From: Luteibacter sp. dw_328
GTDB taxonomy: Bacteria; Pseudomonadota; Gammaproteobacteria; Xanthomonadales; Rhodanobacteraceae
Reading direction: 5' to 3'
DNA length: 64,000 nt
Assembly (NCBI RefSeq): GCF_018449605.1
Contig: NZ_JAAVUW010000011.1
Location: 1 to 64,000, forward strand
This document shows positions 43,230 to 51,938 of the stretch, piece after piece (positions within the stretch are counted from its first letter, which is position 1; every line of letters starts with the position of its first letter). The notes beneath the pieces are model-generated. The model worked only from the letters and a program-made list of their open reading frames with translations. It was not told where the DNA came from and ran no database searches. The translations under genes and the position numbers were made by a program.

Positions 43230-43769
43230 CTATGCAGGCGAAACGTCGTGATCGAGCACGACCCGATGTATCTCCGTGGCAGCGAGCGGTTCGAATAACG
43301 TTTCGGCGAAATCGAACATTTCATCGGTTACAGCAAACGAGAACGTTCCCGCGCGAAGCCGATTTCTTGCGGCCACGCGTTCGCGACGGGTGGTGATATC
43401 GACCTCCAGGAGATGAACCTGCACCTCGGCACCTGCCGCGGCCGCCCACTCGACGAACCTCTGCCGTCGAGCCACACGGAGAAAGCCGAGATCCAGCACC
43501 ACATTTCGGTGCTGTGCGATCTGCTGCTTGCATAGTTCCCAGATCATGGCTTCACAACGATCGACACGCTCGGCGTACCAGGCGAAGTCGATGGGGCCGC
43601 CCGCGCCGGATGAAGGCGTATCGGCGCCGAAGAGCGTCACCATCCAGGCATCGATCGAGAAAATGGGCGCCTGCCTTTCCGTGGCGAGCCGGGTCGCGTA
43701 GGTCGTCTTTCCCGAACCCACCTTGCCACAGATCAGGTAGGCGATCGGCCTATCGAGGTCCTTTTCCAT
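43230..43769 (-). CDS. P-loop kinase-like ATPase (AAA_33 type)
   Basis: A 179-residue protein with Walker A GKVGSGKTT at 15-23 and a Walker B-like VVLDLGF near residue 95. The layout (P-loop, short acidic linker, Arg-rich lid around RRERVAARN) is that of AAA_33 small-molecule or nucleotide kinases, which can also resemble zeta-toxin or chloramphenicol phosphotransferase folds. The ATG at 43769 has AAGGA upstream; the upstream extension lacks a ribosome site. Its substrate is unknown. Confidence 0.75.
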   Translation of the reverse strand: MEKDLDRPIAYLICGKVGSGKTTYATRLATERQAPIFSIDAWMVTLFGADTPSSGAGGPIDFAWYAERVDRCEAMIWELCKQQIAQHRNVVLDLGFLRVARRQRFVEWAAAAGAEVQVHLLEVDITTRRERVAARNRLRAGTFSFAVTDEMFDFAETLFEPLAATEIHRVVLDHDVSPA

Positions 43770-43958
43770 CGACACAGGAATCCTTGGGGTCATCGCGTGC
43801 GCGAAGGTTAGAGGCGTGACTTCCGCTTCGCAAGACCTTCTCAATATGATGAAAATGATCGTTTTCGCTCAAGATACCGGTCGATTTACCGATATCCTGT
43901 ACGAGGCCATCCATCGCCCCCGATGCGTGGCAGCACCGCAGGCCCCTCAGGTAACCCC

Positions 43959-46031
43959 ATGCTCGTCAGTAGTTACAGCGGCATCCTCGTCGTTTTCTCC
44001 CTTGTGGTCGCCATCCTCGCTTCCTATACGGCGTTGAACATGGCCGGACGGGTGTCGAGCACGCGCGGCACGGCCTCGGCGCTGTGGCTGGTGGGTGGGT
44101 CCTTCGCCATGGGTATCGGCGTCTGGTCGATGCATTTCATCGGGATGCTGGCTTTCAGTCTGCCCATTGCGATTGGCTATGACCTCGACCTGACCCTGCT
44201 TTCGTTGGTCTTTGCGATCGGTTCCTCGGCATTCGCCTTGTGGCTGGTGTGCCACGAACAGCTGCCGACGCGACATCTGGTCGGGGGCGCCCTGGTCATG
44301 GGTGCCGGTATTGCCGCGATGCATTACACGGGCATGGCCGCGATGCGGATGATGCCCGGCGTGGTCTATGACCCGCTGCTCTTCGCGCTTTCGGTCGCTA
44401 TTGCGGTACTGGCCTCGGGTGCGGCGCTCTGGATCGCCTTCCGCCTGCGCAAGGATGCCGAGCGCGTGGTCCTTGCCCGCCTGGGCGCGTCGCTGGTGAT
44501 GGGCTGCGCGATCGTCGGTATGCACTACACCGGCATGGCTGCCTCGGCGTTTCCTGCTGGCAGCTATTGCGGGGCCGCCCATACCGGCATCGATGCGAAG
44601 TGGCTGGCGCTTGTCGTGATCGTCGTCAGCCTCGCGGTATTCGCGATTGCCCTGATCGTGTCGATGCTCGACGTCCGCGCGAATGTGCTGACCACGTCTC
44701 TGGACCGCGCCAACAGCGAGCTCGTTCAGCTCGCCCTGCATGACAATCTCACGCGGTTGCCTAACCGTGTCCTGCTTGGTGACCGTCTGGACCAGTCGAT
44801 CCACATGGCGACGAGGGAGGGGCGCCAGTTTGCCGTGCTCTTCATGGACCTTGACGGCTTCAAGGCGGTGAACGATGTCTATGGCCATCACGTCGGTGAT
44901 CTTCTCCTGAGGGAGGTATCCCGGCGCATCCTGGCCATCAAGCGTGACGAAGACACGGTCGCGCGCCTGGGTGGCGATGAATTCGTCATGTCGCTGGACG
45001 TTTCCCGGCCAGAAGATGCTGCCGTGCAGGCGCAACGGCTGGTCGAGGCGCTGGGCGCGGCCTACCTGATCGACGATCACAGCGTGCATGTCTCGGTGAG
45101 TGTCGGCATCGCGGTGTTTCCGGAGGATGGCCGGACCACCCACGACCTGATGATCAACGCCGACGCGGCGATGTACCACGCGAAGGAGCAGGGCCGTAAC
45201 GGCTACTGTTTCTTCGAGCATGCGATGAACGCGAACGTGCACCAGCAGCTGCAATTGCAGCACGACTTACGCCGCGCGCTCGACCAGCGCGAGTTCCTGC
45301 TTTATTACCAACCCAAGCTGGTTTCACCCGATGGCCCGGTCACCGGCGTCGAAGCGTTGCTGCGCTGGCAGAAGCCGGGCGTCGGGCTGGTTCCGCCCGA
45401 CGAATTCCTCGGTGTGGCCGAACGTACGGGCCTGATCATTCCCATTGGCAACTGGGTGATCGACGAAGCCTGCCGGCAGATGCGCGTGTGGCAGGACGAA
45501 GGCCATGCAGCCTGGACGGTCGCAGTGAACCTGTCGACCGTGCAGCTTACCCACACCGGTCTGGTCGACGTGCTCAGGTCGTCGCTCGAGCGCCATGCGC
45601 TCGACCCGGCCAGCCTCGTGCTGGAGATCACCGAGTCCACGGCCATGCGGGATGCGGAAGCCAGCCTGGCTATCCTCAACGAGGTGGCCGCCCTCGGGGT
45701 GGGCATTTCCATCGACGATTTCGGTACCGGTTACTCCAGTCTCCTGTATCTCAAGCAGCTGCCCGCCGACGAGCTGAAGATCGATCGCGGTTTCGTGACC
45801 GAACTGACCAAGGGCAACGACGACGAAGCCATCGTCTCGGCGATCATCGCGCTGGGCAAGACGCTTGGCCTGAACATCGTGGCCGAAGGCGTGGAGACCG
45901 CCGAGCAACAGGCATTGCTGACCCGCCTGGGTTGCGACGTCCTCCAGGGCTTCCTGCTGGGTAGCCCCGTGCCCGGTGACCAGCTGGCGCAAAGCCTGCC
46001 TGTCCCGTCGTATCTTCCTGCCTCGGCGTAG
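43959..46031 (+). CDS. MHYT-GGDEF-EAL cyclic di-GMP regulator
   Basis: A 690-residue inner-membrane signalling protein. The MHYT sensor (residues about 1-240, seven helices) carries SMHFIGM, AMHYTGMAAM and GMHYTGMAAS, proposed in this family to bind copper and sense O2, CO or NO. The GGDEF domain (about 260-420) has an intact GGDEF with an RDED inhibitory site five residues before it. The EAL domain (about 440-690) has EALLRW, LEITES, DDFGTGYSS and LKIDRGF, so catalytic residues look complete. It may make and degrade c-di-GMP. The start MLVSSYSGIL matches other MHYT proteins and has AGGT upstream. Confidence 0.92.
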   Translation: MLVSSYSGILVVFSLVVAILASYTALNMAGRVSSTRGTASALWLVGGSFAMGIGVWSMHFIGMLAFSLPIAIGYDLDLTLLSLVFAIGSSAFALWLVCHEQLPTRHLVGGALVMGAGIAAMHYTGMAAMRMMPGVVYDPLLFALSVAIAVLASGAALWIAFRLRKDAERVVLARLGASLVMGCAIVGMHYTGMAASAFPAGSYCGAAHTGIDAKWLALVVIVVSLAVFAIALIVSMLDVRANVLTTSLDRANSELVQLALHDNLTRLPNRVLLGDRLDQSIHMATREGRQFAVLFMDLDGFKAVNDVYGHHVGDLLLREVSRRILAIKRDEDTVARLGGDEFVMSLDVSRPEDAAVQAQRLVEALGAAYLIDDHSVHVSVSVGIAVFPEDGRTTHDLMINADAAMYHAKEQGRNGYCFFEHAMNANVHQQLQLQHDLRRALDQREFLLYYQPKLVSPDGPVTGVEALLRWQKPGVGLVPPDEFLGVAERTGLIIPIGNWVIDEACRQMRVWQDEGHAAWTVAVNLSTVQLTHTGLVDVLRSSLERHALDPASLVLEITESTAMRDAEASLAILNEVAALGVGISIDDFGTGYSSLLYLKQLPADELKIDRGFVTELTKGNDDEAIVSAIIALGKTLGLNIVAEGVETAEQQALLTRLGCDVLQGFLLGSPVPGDQLAQSLPVPSYLPASA

Positions 46032-46097
46032 CATCACGGCCCGCGCTGTCTTACGATGCCTCCACCCATCGCCGATCGGCGTGTTCGAGGATTTCGT

Positions 46098-46526
46098 ATG
46101 GATGTCACGCAGGAACGGCTCAACCAGCTCTTCACCTTTTCGATGGATTTTGCGAAGGAGATGCTGGTGGAGAACGGCGACTTCTACCCGTTCGGTGCCA
46201 CGGTGTCGGAAGAGGGCAGGCTGGCCGCCGACCCCGGTCACGAGGGCGGCGATGAGCCGGAAGCTCACGATGTCTATCGTGTGATCTTCGATCGCTTCGC
46301 GACGGGCCGGTCCTCCGAAGCACTCGCCGCGGCGCTGGTCGCCAACGTGACGATTCCCGACGAATTCGAGCCACCGGCCAAAGATGGCGTTCGCGTCCAT
46401 ATCGAGTCGAAGGGTTACGCGCGTTTCATCTACGTGCCTTATGAAATCGTCTCGGCGGACACCCGCGAAGTACGGCTGCACGATCCCTTCGCGATAGAGA
46501 TCTCGCCCAGTTTTTTTACGCCCTGA
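46098..46526 (+). CDS. Conserved hypothetical protein
   Basis: A 142-residue cytoplasmic acidic protein not recognised as a named family. The predicted content is alpha at the N-terminus (LFTFSMDFAKEMLVENGDF), then beta strands (VRVHIESKGYARFIYVPYEI). The phrase FYPFGATVSEEGRL and the C-terminal Y-V-P-Y block are typical of uncharacterised proteobacterial proteins. It is 66 bp after the MHYT gene and 19 bp before the next gene on the same strand, so the three may share a transcript. Confidence 0.7.
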   Translation: MDVTQERLNQLFTFSMDFAKEMLVENGDFYPFGATVSEEGRLAADPGHEGGDEPEAHDVYRVIFDRFATGRSSEALAAALVANVTIPDEFEPPAKDGVRVHIESKGYARFIYVPYEIVSADTREVRLHDPFAIEISPSFFTP

Positions 46527-46545
46527 GCGCTGACGGATCACTGGC

Positions 46546-46941
46546 GTGACCGTCTACTTCGACGATGCACTGCTGATGGCGCTTACGGCACGGGAGCGGG
46601 AACTCCACGATCCGGCGGTGCGTCGTGACGTGCTTCGTCTGCGCGGGTTGTTGCATCCGTCGTTCGTGGAAATCGGCCGGTCCGGATATCGCATCGACCT
46701 CGCCGACGTACTGCGGGATCTTCCGACGGAGGGCGGGAACGGGTCGATCGTTGCCGATGGCTTCGAGGTGCGCAGGGTGGCCGAGGGTGTAGCGATGCTT
46801 CTTTATCGTTCCGCGCATCGGTCGCCGTCGGGTGTGGACTCGCGGCATACGCTGCGGTCGAGTACGTGGGTGAGGGAAGGCGACGAGTGGCTGATGGTTT
46901 ATCACCAGGGCACACCGACCGAGGCGTTTGATATTGTATGA
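46546..46941 (+). CDS. DUF4440/NTF2-like protein
   Basis: A 131-residue protein with an NTF2-like cone fold. Sequence markers are ERELHDPAVRRDVLRLRGLLHPSFVEIGRSG near the N-terminus, VADGFEVRRVAEGVAMLLYR in the middle and SSTWVREGDEWLMVYHQGTP at the end, as in DUF4440 proteins. Members are enzymes or small ligand binders; no catalytic residue can be assigned. A GTG start at 46546 follows the previous stop by 19 bp. Confidence 0.78.
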   Translation: MTVYFDDALLMALTARERELHDPAVRRDVLRLRGLLHPSFVEIGRSGYRIDLADVLRDLPTEGGNGSIVADGFEVRRVAEGVAMLLYRSAHRSPSGVDSRHTLRSSTWVREGDEWLMVYHQGTPTEAFDIV

Positions 46942-46960
46942 GTTTTCCGGCTGGCACTCT

Positions 46961-46986
46961 TCGCCGACGAATCGGCTCCTGCCGGG
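46961..46986 (+). repeat. Degenerate REP-like hairpin, GAC/ATC variant
   Basis: The core GCCGAC-GA-ATCGGC has one C-A mismatch in the stem and is followed by TCCTGCCGGG. It is a decayed copy of the GAT/ATC variant lying between the DUF4440 gene and the beta-galactosidase. Confidence 0.55.
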
Positions 46987-47069
46987 CGGGTGGCGTCGTG
47001 TGATCGGGGTCCTTGCTCTGCGCGGGCCGCGTCGGTAAGTTCTGACGCTTCCATCCTGCGGAAGTCCCG

Positions 47070-48923
47070 ATGAAGCGTCTGAGTCTGCTCCTGTCGACCT
47101 GCCTGCTGGCGGGCGCGACCCTGCCATCGTTTGCGGCTGCTTCGTCCGCTACGACACCGCACTTCGCCGTCGATCACGGTCAGTTCCTTCTCGACGGCAA
47201 GCCTTACGTGATTCGCTCGGGCGAGATGCACTATCCGCGCATTCCCCGGGCGGACTGGCGCGACCGCCTGCGCAAGGCCCGTGCGATGGGTCTCAACACG
47301 ATCACCACGTACGCCTTCTGGAACGAGAGCGAGCCGGAGCCGGGCAAATTCGATTTCAGCGGTGACCACGACATCGCGGCCTTTGTCCGCGCCGCACAGG
47401 AAGAAGGCCTCAACGTCATCGTGCGCCCCGGTCCCTTCGTCTGCGCTGAGTGGGAGTTCGGTGGCATTCCGGCATGGTTGCTGAGAACGCCCGGCCTGCG
47501 TATCCGCTCGTACGATCCGCGTTTCCTGAAGGCCAGCGCCGCATGGTTCAAGCGGCTCAACCAGGAACTTGCACCACTGCTGAGCAGTCGCGGCGGCCCG
47601 GTCCTCATGGTCCAGGTGGAGAACGAGTACGGCTACGTCGGCAACGATCACGACTATCTCGAAGCGATCCACCAGCAGATGGTCGATGCCGGCTTCGACG
47701 TTCCGATGTTCACCTCCAACGGTCCCGGCCCGACCTGGATGCCGCGCGGTTCACTGCCCGGTATGGTTTCGGTGATCAACTTTACCGGTGATGGAAAGCA
47801 GACCGAACGCGCATTCCGACGCTCAGCGCCGCTGATGGAAGGCATGCCACGCATGGCCGGCGAATACTGGACGGGGTGGTACGATCGTTGGGGCCAGGCA
47901 CACAAGACCCGCGACGTTGGGGATGTGAGCAGTGCCGTGTCGTGGATGATGGATCACGACATCTCGTTCAACCTGTACATGGTCGATGGTGGGACGAACT
48001 TCGGCTGGATGAACGGCGCGAACAACGACGACGCACACTATCTCCCGGTCACGACCAGCTACGACTACGACTCGCCGATCGACGAGGCCGGCCGCCTGAC
48101 GCCGAAATACGAAGCATTGCGCAAGGTGATCGCCGCACACCTGCCGAAAGGCGAGACCCTGCCCAAGGAGCCCGCTTCGTCGCCAACGGTGGCCATTCCG
48201 CGCTTCACGCTGGACACGTCGGTAAGCCTGCTCGACGCACTGCCGGGCTTGTCCGCGCCGCAGACCACGGTCACCCCTCATGGCATGGAGACGTTTGGCC
48301 AGAACTATGGGCTGATTCTCTATCGCAAGGCACTCGACGCCGACGCCAAGGGCTCGCTCGACGTGAGCGACGTGCGCGACTACGCCACCGTACTCGCTGA
48401 CGGCAAACCGCTCGGCACGCTGGATCGCCGCCAGGACCAGCACGCCATGCCGGTCGATCTGAAGAGCGGCAGCACGCTGGACCTCGTGGTCGAAAACATG
48501 GGCCGCATCAATATCGGCCCCGGCATGGAAGACGACTACAAGGGCATTACCTATTCGGTGCAGGTCGCCGGCGAGGACCTGCTCGACTGGTCGGTCTATC
48601 CCCTGCCGCTGGACGATCTGTCGAGCCTGCACTTCGCTCCCGGTGGAACGGGGCAGGGCCCGGCGTTCTGGCACGGCAGCTTCACCATGACGAAGCCGGA
48701 TGGCACGTTCCTCGACATGCGCGGTTGGAACAAGGGCAATGTCTGGGTCAATGGTCACCACCTTGGCCGCTTCTGGCACATCGGGCCGCAGCAGACCCTT
48801 TACGTGCCGGCTTCGTGGTTGAAGAAGGGGCGTAACGATATCGTGGTGCTCGAGATGCAGGCCGGTGGTTCACACACGATCGCCGGGCTCAAGGATCCGG
48901 TGTTCGACACCCCTGCGAAGTAA
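47070..48923 (+). CDS. Exported beta-galactosidase, GH35
   Basis: A 617-residue glycoside hydrolase removing terminal beta-galactose. Signal peptide MKRLSLLLSTCLLAGATLPSFA. The TIM barrel carries the acid/base Glu186 (VENEYGYVG) and the nucleophile Glu265 (GEYWTGWYDRWG). The N-terminal DGKPYVIRSGEMHYPRIPRADWRDRL is the GH35 signature, and beta-sandwich domains follow, ending in GWNKGNVWVNGHHLGRFW. GCGGAAG precedes the ATG. It is probably active on plant cell-wall galactans or oligosaccharides in the periplasm. Confidence 0.95.
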   Translation: MKRLSLLLSTCLLAGATLPSFAAASSATTPHFAVDHGQFLLDGKPYVIRSGEMHYPRIPRADWRDRLRKARAMGLNTITTYAFWNESEPEPGKFDFSGDHDIAAFVRAAQEEGLNVIVRPGPFVCAEWEFGGIPAWLLRTPGLRIRSYDPRFLKASAAWFKRLNQELAPLLSSRGGPVLMVQVENEYGYVGNDHDYLEAIHQQMVDAGFDVPMFTSNGPGPTWMPRGSLPGMVSVINFTGDGKQTERAFRRSAPLMEGMPRMAGEYWTGWYDRWGQAHKTRDVGDVSSAVSWMMDHDISFNLYMVDGGTNFGWMNGANNDDAHYLPVTTSYDYDSPIDEAGRLTPKYEALRKVIAAHLPKGETLPKEPASSPTVAIPRFTLDTSVSLLDALPGLSAPQTTVTPHGMETFGQNYGLILYRKALDADAKGSLDVSDVRDYATVLADGKPLGTLDRRQDQHAMPVDLKSGSTLDLVVENMGRINIGPGMEDDYKGITYSVQVAGEDLLDWSVYPLPLDDLSSLHFAPGGTGQGPAFWHGSFTMTKPDGTFLDMRGWNKGNVWVNGHHLGRFWHIGPQQTLYVPASWLKKGRNDIVVLEMQAGGSHTIAGLKDPVFDTPAK

Positions 48924-48958
48924 GCAGCCTGCATTGTCCCGCGGTCGCTGCGGTTCGC

Positions 48959-50212
48959 TTAGAGGTTGCGAATCGCGGCGACCGGAGCTATCCGCGCTGC
49001 CCGTCGTGCGGGTGCGAAAACGGCGGCCTGACCGAGAACCCACAGTGCTGACGCTGCCAGCGGCAGGATGTACCACGGCATGATCGCAAGTTCATACAGG
49101 TGCAGCAGGCTGATGTTCGCGGCATAGGCAAGAACACTGCCCCCCACGACACCCGCACCGACCAGCAGGAAATTCTCTAGCTGGAAGTAGGTCGAGACAT
49201 CGCTTGCCGTCGCACCGAGCGCGCGCCTGACGCCGATGTGCCGACGACGCTGACCCACCCAGAAGCTAGACAGCCCAATGATGCCCGCGCCTGTCGCCAG
49301 CAGCAGGAGCACGCTCACCAGACACATCATGAGGGCCACGCTGCGATCCGTCGCGTAGCCATGTTCGCGCGCCTGCACCAGCGTCACCACACCGCTTTCC
49401 GGATCGATGATGCGCTTGCGACTCTCTGCCCATAACGCATCCACCGCGGCCTTGCGAACGGAGGTCAAAGCACCGGGCTGTGAGCGCACGAGGTAGACCG
49501 TGCCCATGGTCGGACTCATCGAGCGTGCGGGATACAGGATGGTGTCTTCGTCGATGGATCGCGTCGTGCTTCCTGCGTAAGGTCCTTGCAGCGTTTCGAG
49601 GATGCCGACAATGCGAGCCGGTCCGTCGCTTAGCCATACAGTGCGGCCCAGTGCGGCCTCGCCGTCGAAGAGCTTGTGAGCGAGGCTGCGCGTGATGATC
49701 ACGACACTGGCCGCTGCGTCGCTGCCGGGCGGAAGGTCGATGACCTCTTCAGGGCGAAAGTTGCGACCCTCGACAAGATGCACACCCAAGGTATCGATAG
49801 CGTGCTCGTCACCGAAGTACATGATGCCAAGCCTCGGCTTCGTGGTCTGCCCGGCCTCGCGTTTAACTTCGGCAAGCACGCCATAGCCACCTTCCAGCGG
49901 GTACGCTTCGCTGGCAAAGGCATCGGCGACGCCAGGCACCCTGCGCAGGGTGGCGACGTCGCCGCGCATGCGTGCGCCGATGGCATCTGCGTCAAGATCC
50001 GGCGCCCACTGGTTGACCACGACGAACAGGTTCTTCTCGTCTGTACCCGTTGGGCGCGACAGATGCACCAGACGTGTACCGACCACGAACATCGCATTGC
50101 TCACGACCGCTAGCGTCAGGGCGACTTGCAGCACGATCAGCAGGGCCGCAGTGCGATGTCGCGTGAGCGCACGAAGAATAGGCCGGATCTGCCGCCACGC
50201 GCGCTTAGCCAT
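48959..50212 (-). CDS. MacB-like ABC permease, second of a pair
   Basis: A 417-residue permease with one N-terminal helix (about 20-42), a periplasmic MacB-type core domain and three C-terminal helices. The end segment is GQAAVFAPARRAARIAPVAAIRNL, the usual FtsX/MacB C-terminus. It starts at 50212, overlapping the preceding permease by 8 bp, and the open frame further upstream runs antisense-like through that gene. The two permeases probably form a heterodimer. No ATP-binding subunit or HlyD-type partner is adjacent. Confidence 0.86.
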   Translation of the reverse strand: MAKRAWRQIRPILRALTRHRTAALLIVLQVALTLAVVSNAMFVVGTRLVHLSRPTGTDEKNLFVVVNQWAPDLDADAIGARMRGDVATLRRVPGVADAFASEAYPLEGGYGVLAEVKREAGQTTKPRLGIMYFGDEHAIDTLGVHLVEGRNFRPEEVIDLPPGSDAAASVVIITRSLAHKLFDGEAALGRTVWLSDGPARIVGILETLQGPYAGSTTRSIDEDTILYPARSMSPTMGTVYLVRSQPGALTSVRKAAVDALWAESRKRIIDPESGVVTLVQAREHGYATDRSVALMMCLVSVLLLLATGAGIIGLSSFWVGQRRRHIGVRRALGATASDVSTYFQLENFLLVGAGVVGGSVLAYAANISLLHLYELAIMPWYILPLAASALWVLGQAAVFAPARRAARIAPVAAIRNL

Positions 50213-51527
50213 CGGTCTTGATCTGCCAGGCAGGTTGAACCTGGGCTGCGCGCCAGGTCGGGTAGAGAGCGGCACAGAGCGTGGCGCCGACGGCAACAGC
50301 GGTCGTCGTGACGAGGAGTCCCGGGTCCATCCGAGCCCACGCCGCGATATCCGGTTCGAACACGAAGCGGGAGCCAGCGACACCGAGCCAGGTGAGCACG
50401 ACGCCGAGCATTGCGCCTGCTGCGCCGATCGCGGCGGCCTCGACGCCGAACTGCGCGTAGATGGCCCGGCGTGAGGCGCCCAGCGCTCGGCGAATGCCAA
50501 TCTCCGCCGAGCGTCGCATGAATCGAGCGAGCATCAGGCCCATCACATTGACGATGGCGATGCCAAGAAAGCTTACGGCGACGATCAGGGAGAGTGTGGT
50601 GGCCTTGGGCACGATTTTCAGGGATGCCAGCCATTGCGGCAGCGAGGAAAGCCGCACGTTCGGCGGCCAGCCAAAGCGCCCCACCTGTTGCTGCGTGGCG
50701 GAATACGCGGTGAGGTACTGGCGATACCGTTCGATGTCGGTCGCGCCTCGCAATTCGACCCACGCGCCGATCCAGTCGCATTCACTGTGCAACCACGCAT
50801 TGAAGTCGGGAACGCGCGTGTCGGCCGTTGTGGACGAGCAATAGCCATAGGGCGAGCGCTTGGCCAGGTCCACCGCACGGCTGAATGGCACGAAGATGTC
50901 TCCGCGCCGGACGAACGGCTGACCGATCGTGGCGACGTCGTAGAAACGGGGACGTGGATTCCAGTCGGCGATGACGCCGACGATGCGAAATACGTGTCCG
51001 TCGAGTTGAAGCGTTTGGCCCGTGCTGTCCTTGCCTCCGAAGAGGCGGCGATTGAGCCGGTCGCCGATGACCACGGCGCTGGCCCGGCCGACATCATCCG
51101 ACTCGCTCCAGGCATGGCCGTAGCGAAAGGGCGCATCGAACATGGCGAAGAAGTCGCGGGTGACCGCGTCTCCTTCGAGTGAAGCGGGTAGCGACACACC
51201 GTCGGCGGGTTCGTTCACCATCGTCAGCGGATACACGAGGGAGAGCCGGCGCCCGTCGCGTGCGCGCCATAGCGCCATGGCATCCGTGTAGCTCAGCTGG
51301 GTGGGAGGCTCGCCGCCGACAGTCCGCGTCGGACCGAAGTTGTCGATCTGCGGAACGAAAAGGCTTCCCGAACGACCCGGAAGAGGGTCCCCCGCGCTGA
51401 CGCGGAAGACAGCGTACGCCACCATGCAGGTAGCTACGCCCAGCCCCATGAGTGTCACGATCAAAAGCGTCAGCGCCTTGCCACCGCGAAAGCTCCGCAG
51501 CGCCAGCGCGGCGTAATAGCCCAGCAT
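50205..51527 (-). CDS. MacB-like ABC permease, first of a pair
   Basis: A 440-residue permease of the MacB/FtsX superfamily. One N-terminal helix (MLGYYAALALRSFRGGKALTLLIVT...), a long periplasmic domain and three C-terminal helices with SAEIGIRRALGASRRAIYAQF, the family coupling segment that touches the ATPase. It ends ALYPTWRAAQVQPAWQIKTDG. Relatives pump peptides, lipids or signals out of the periplasm with a LolD-type ATPase, which must be encoded elsewhere. GGGGGAACTCGG upstream of the ATG at 51527 is a good ribosome site. Confidence 0.86.
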   Translation of the reverse strand: MLGYYAALALRSFRGGKALTLLIVTLMGLGVATCMVAYAVFRVSAGDPLPGRSGSLFVPQIDNFGPTRTVGGEPPTQLSYTDAMALWRARDGRRLSLVYPLTMVNEPADGVSLPASLEGDAVTRDFFAMFDAPFRYGHAWSESDDVGRASAVVIGDRLNRRLFGGKDSTGQTLQLDGHVFRIVGVIADWNPRPRFYDVATIGQPFVRRGDIFVPFSRAVDLAKRSPYGYCSSTTADTRVPDFNAWLHSECDWIGAWVELRGATDIERYRQYLTAYSATQQQVGRFGWPPNVRLSSLPQWLASLKIVPKATTLSLIVAVSFLGIAIVNVMGLMLARFMRRSAEIGIRRALGASRRAIYAQFGVEAAAIGAAGAMLGVVLTWLGVAGSRFVFEPDIAAWARMDPGLLVTTTAVAVGATLCAALYPTWRAAQVQPAWQIKTDG

Positions 51528-51582
51528 CCGAGTTCCCCCTTGCTCCCTCGGACGAGGATAACCCAAGGGAGCAGGAGTCGCG

Positions 51583-51918
51583 TCAGGCCATGCGCGTGCC
51601 GTTGGGCACGGGCCGCTCGACGGTCGTGATCACGACGCCGTCGTCCGTATGAAACCCTGTCAGCAGGAACTGCGAACGCACGGGCCCGATCTGCTTCTCG
51701 GGAAAGTTGATGACGCCGACGATCTGCCGCCCGACGAGGTCGTCGGGTTGGTATACACCCGTGACCTGCGCGCTGGTCTTGCGCTCGCCGTGAGGTCCGA
51801 AGTCCACCCAGATCAGATACGCAGGGCGCTTCGCTTCGGGAAAGATCTCGGCGCGGACCACGGTGCCTGCCACCAGCATCACCTTCTCGAAATCGTCCCA
51901 GGTAATCGTGTCACTCAT
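51583..51918 (-). CDS. csaA: tRNA-binding domain protein CsaA
   Basis: A 111-residue single-domain OB-fold protein of the EMAP/tRNA-binding type. The core reads VMLVAGTVVRAEIFPEAKRPAYLIWVDFG, then TSAQVTGVYQPDDLVGRQIVGVINFPEKQIGPVRSQFLLTGF. CsaA proteins are dimeric, bind tRNA and have been described as export-related chaperones. The ATG at 51918 is used; a TTG two codons earlier is in frame. It is 20 bp downstream of the quinone oxidoreductase on the same strand. Confidence 0.92.
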   Translation of the reverse strand: MSDTITWDDFEKVMLVAGTVVRAEIFPEAKRPAYLIWVDFGPHGERKTSAQVTGVYQPDDLVGRQIVGVINFPEKQIGPVRSQFLLTGFHTDDGVVITTVERPVPNGTRMA

Positions 51919-51938
51919 CGTCAAGCTCGTCTTTGCTG

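Noticed and set aside
43230-43769. P-loop kinase as a zeta-type toxin of a toxin-antitoxin pair
   Set aside because: No antitoxin-like small gene is adjacent in the same orientation; the AAA_33 kinase reading is simpler.
43947-45263. 438-codon minus-strand frame opposite the MHYT-GGDEF-EAL gene
   Set aside because: Antisense; no start signals and no family match.
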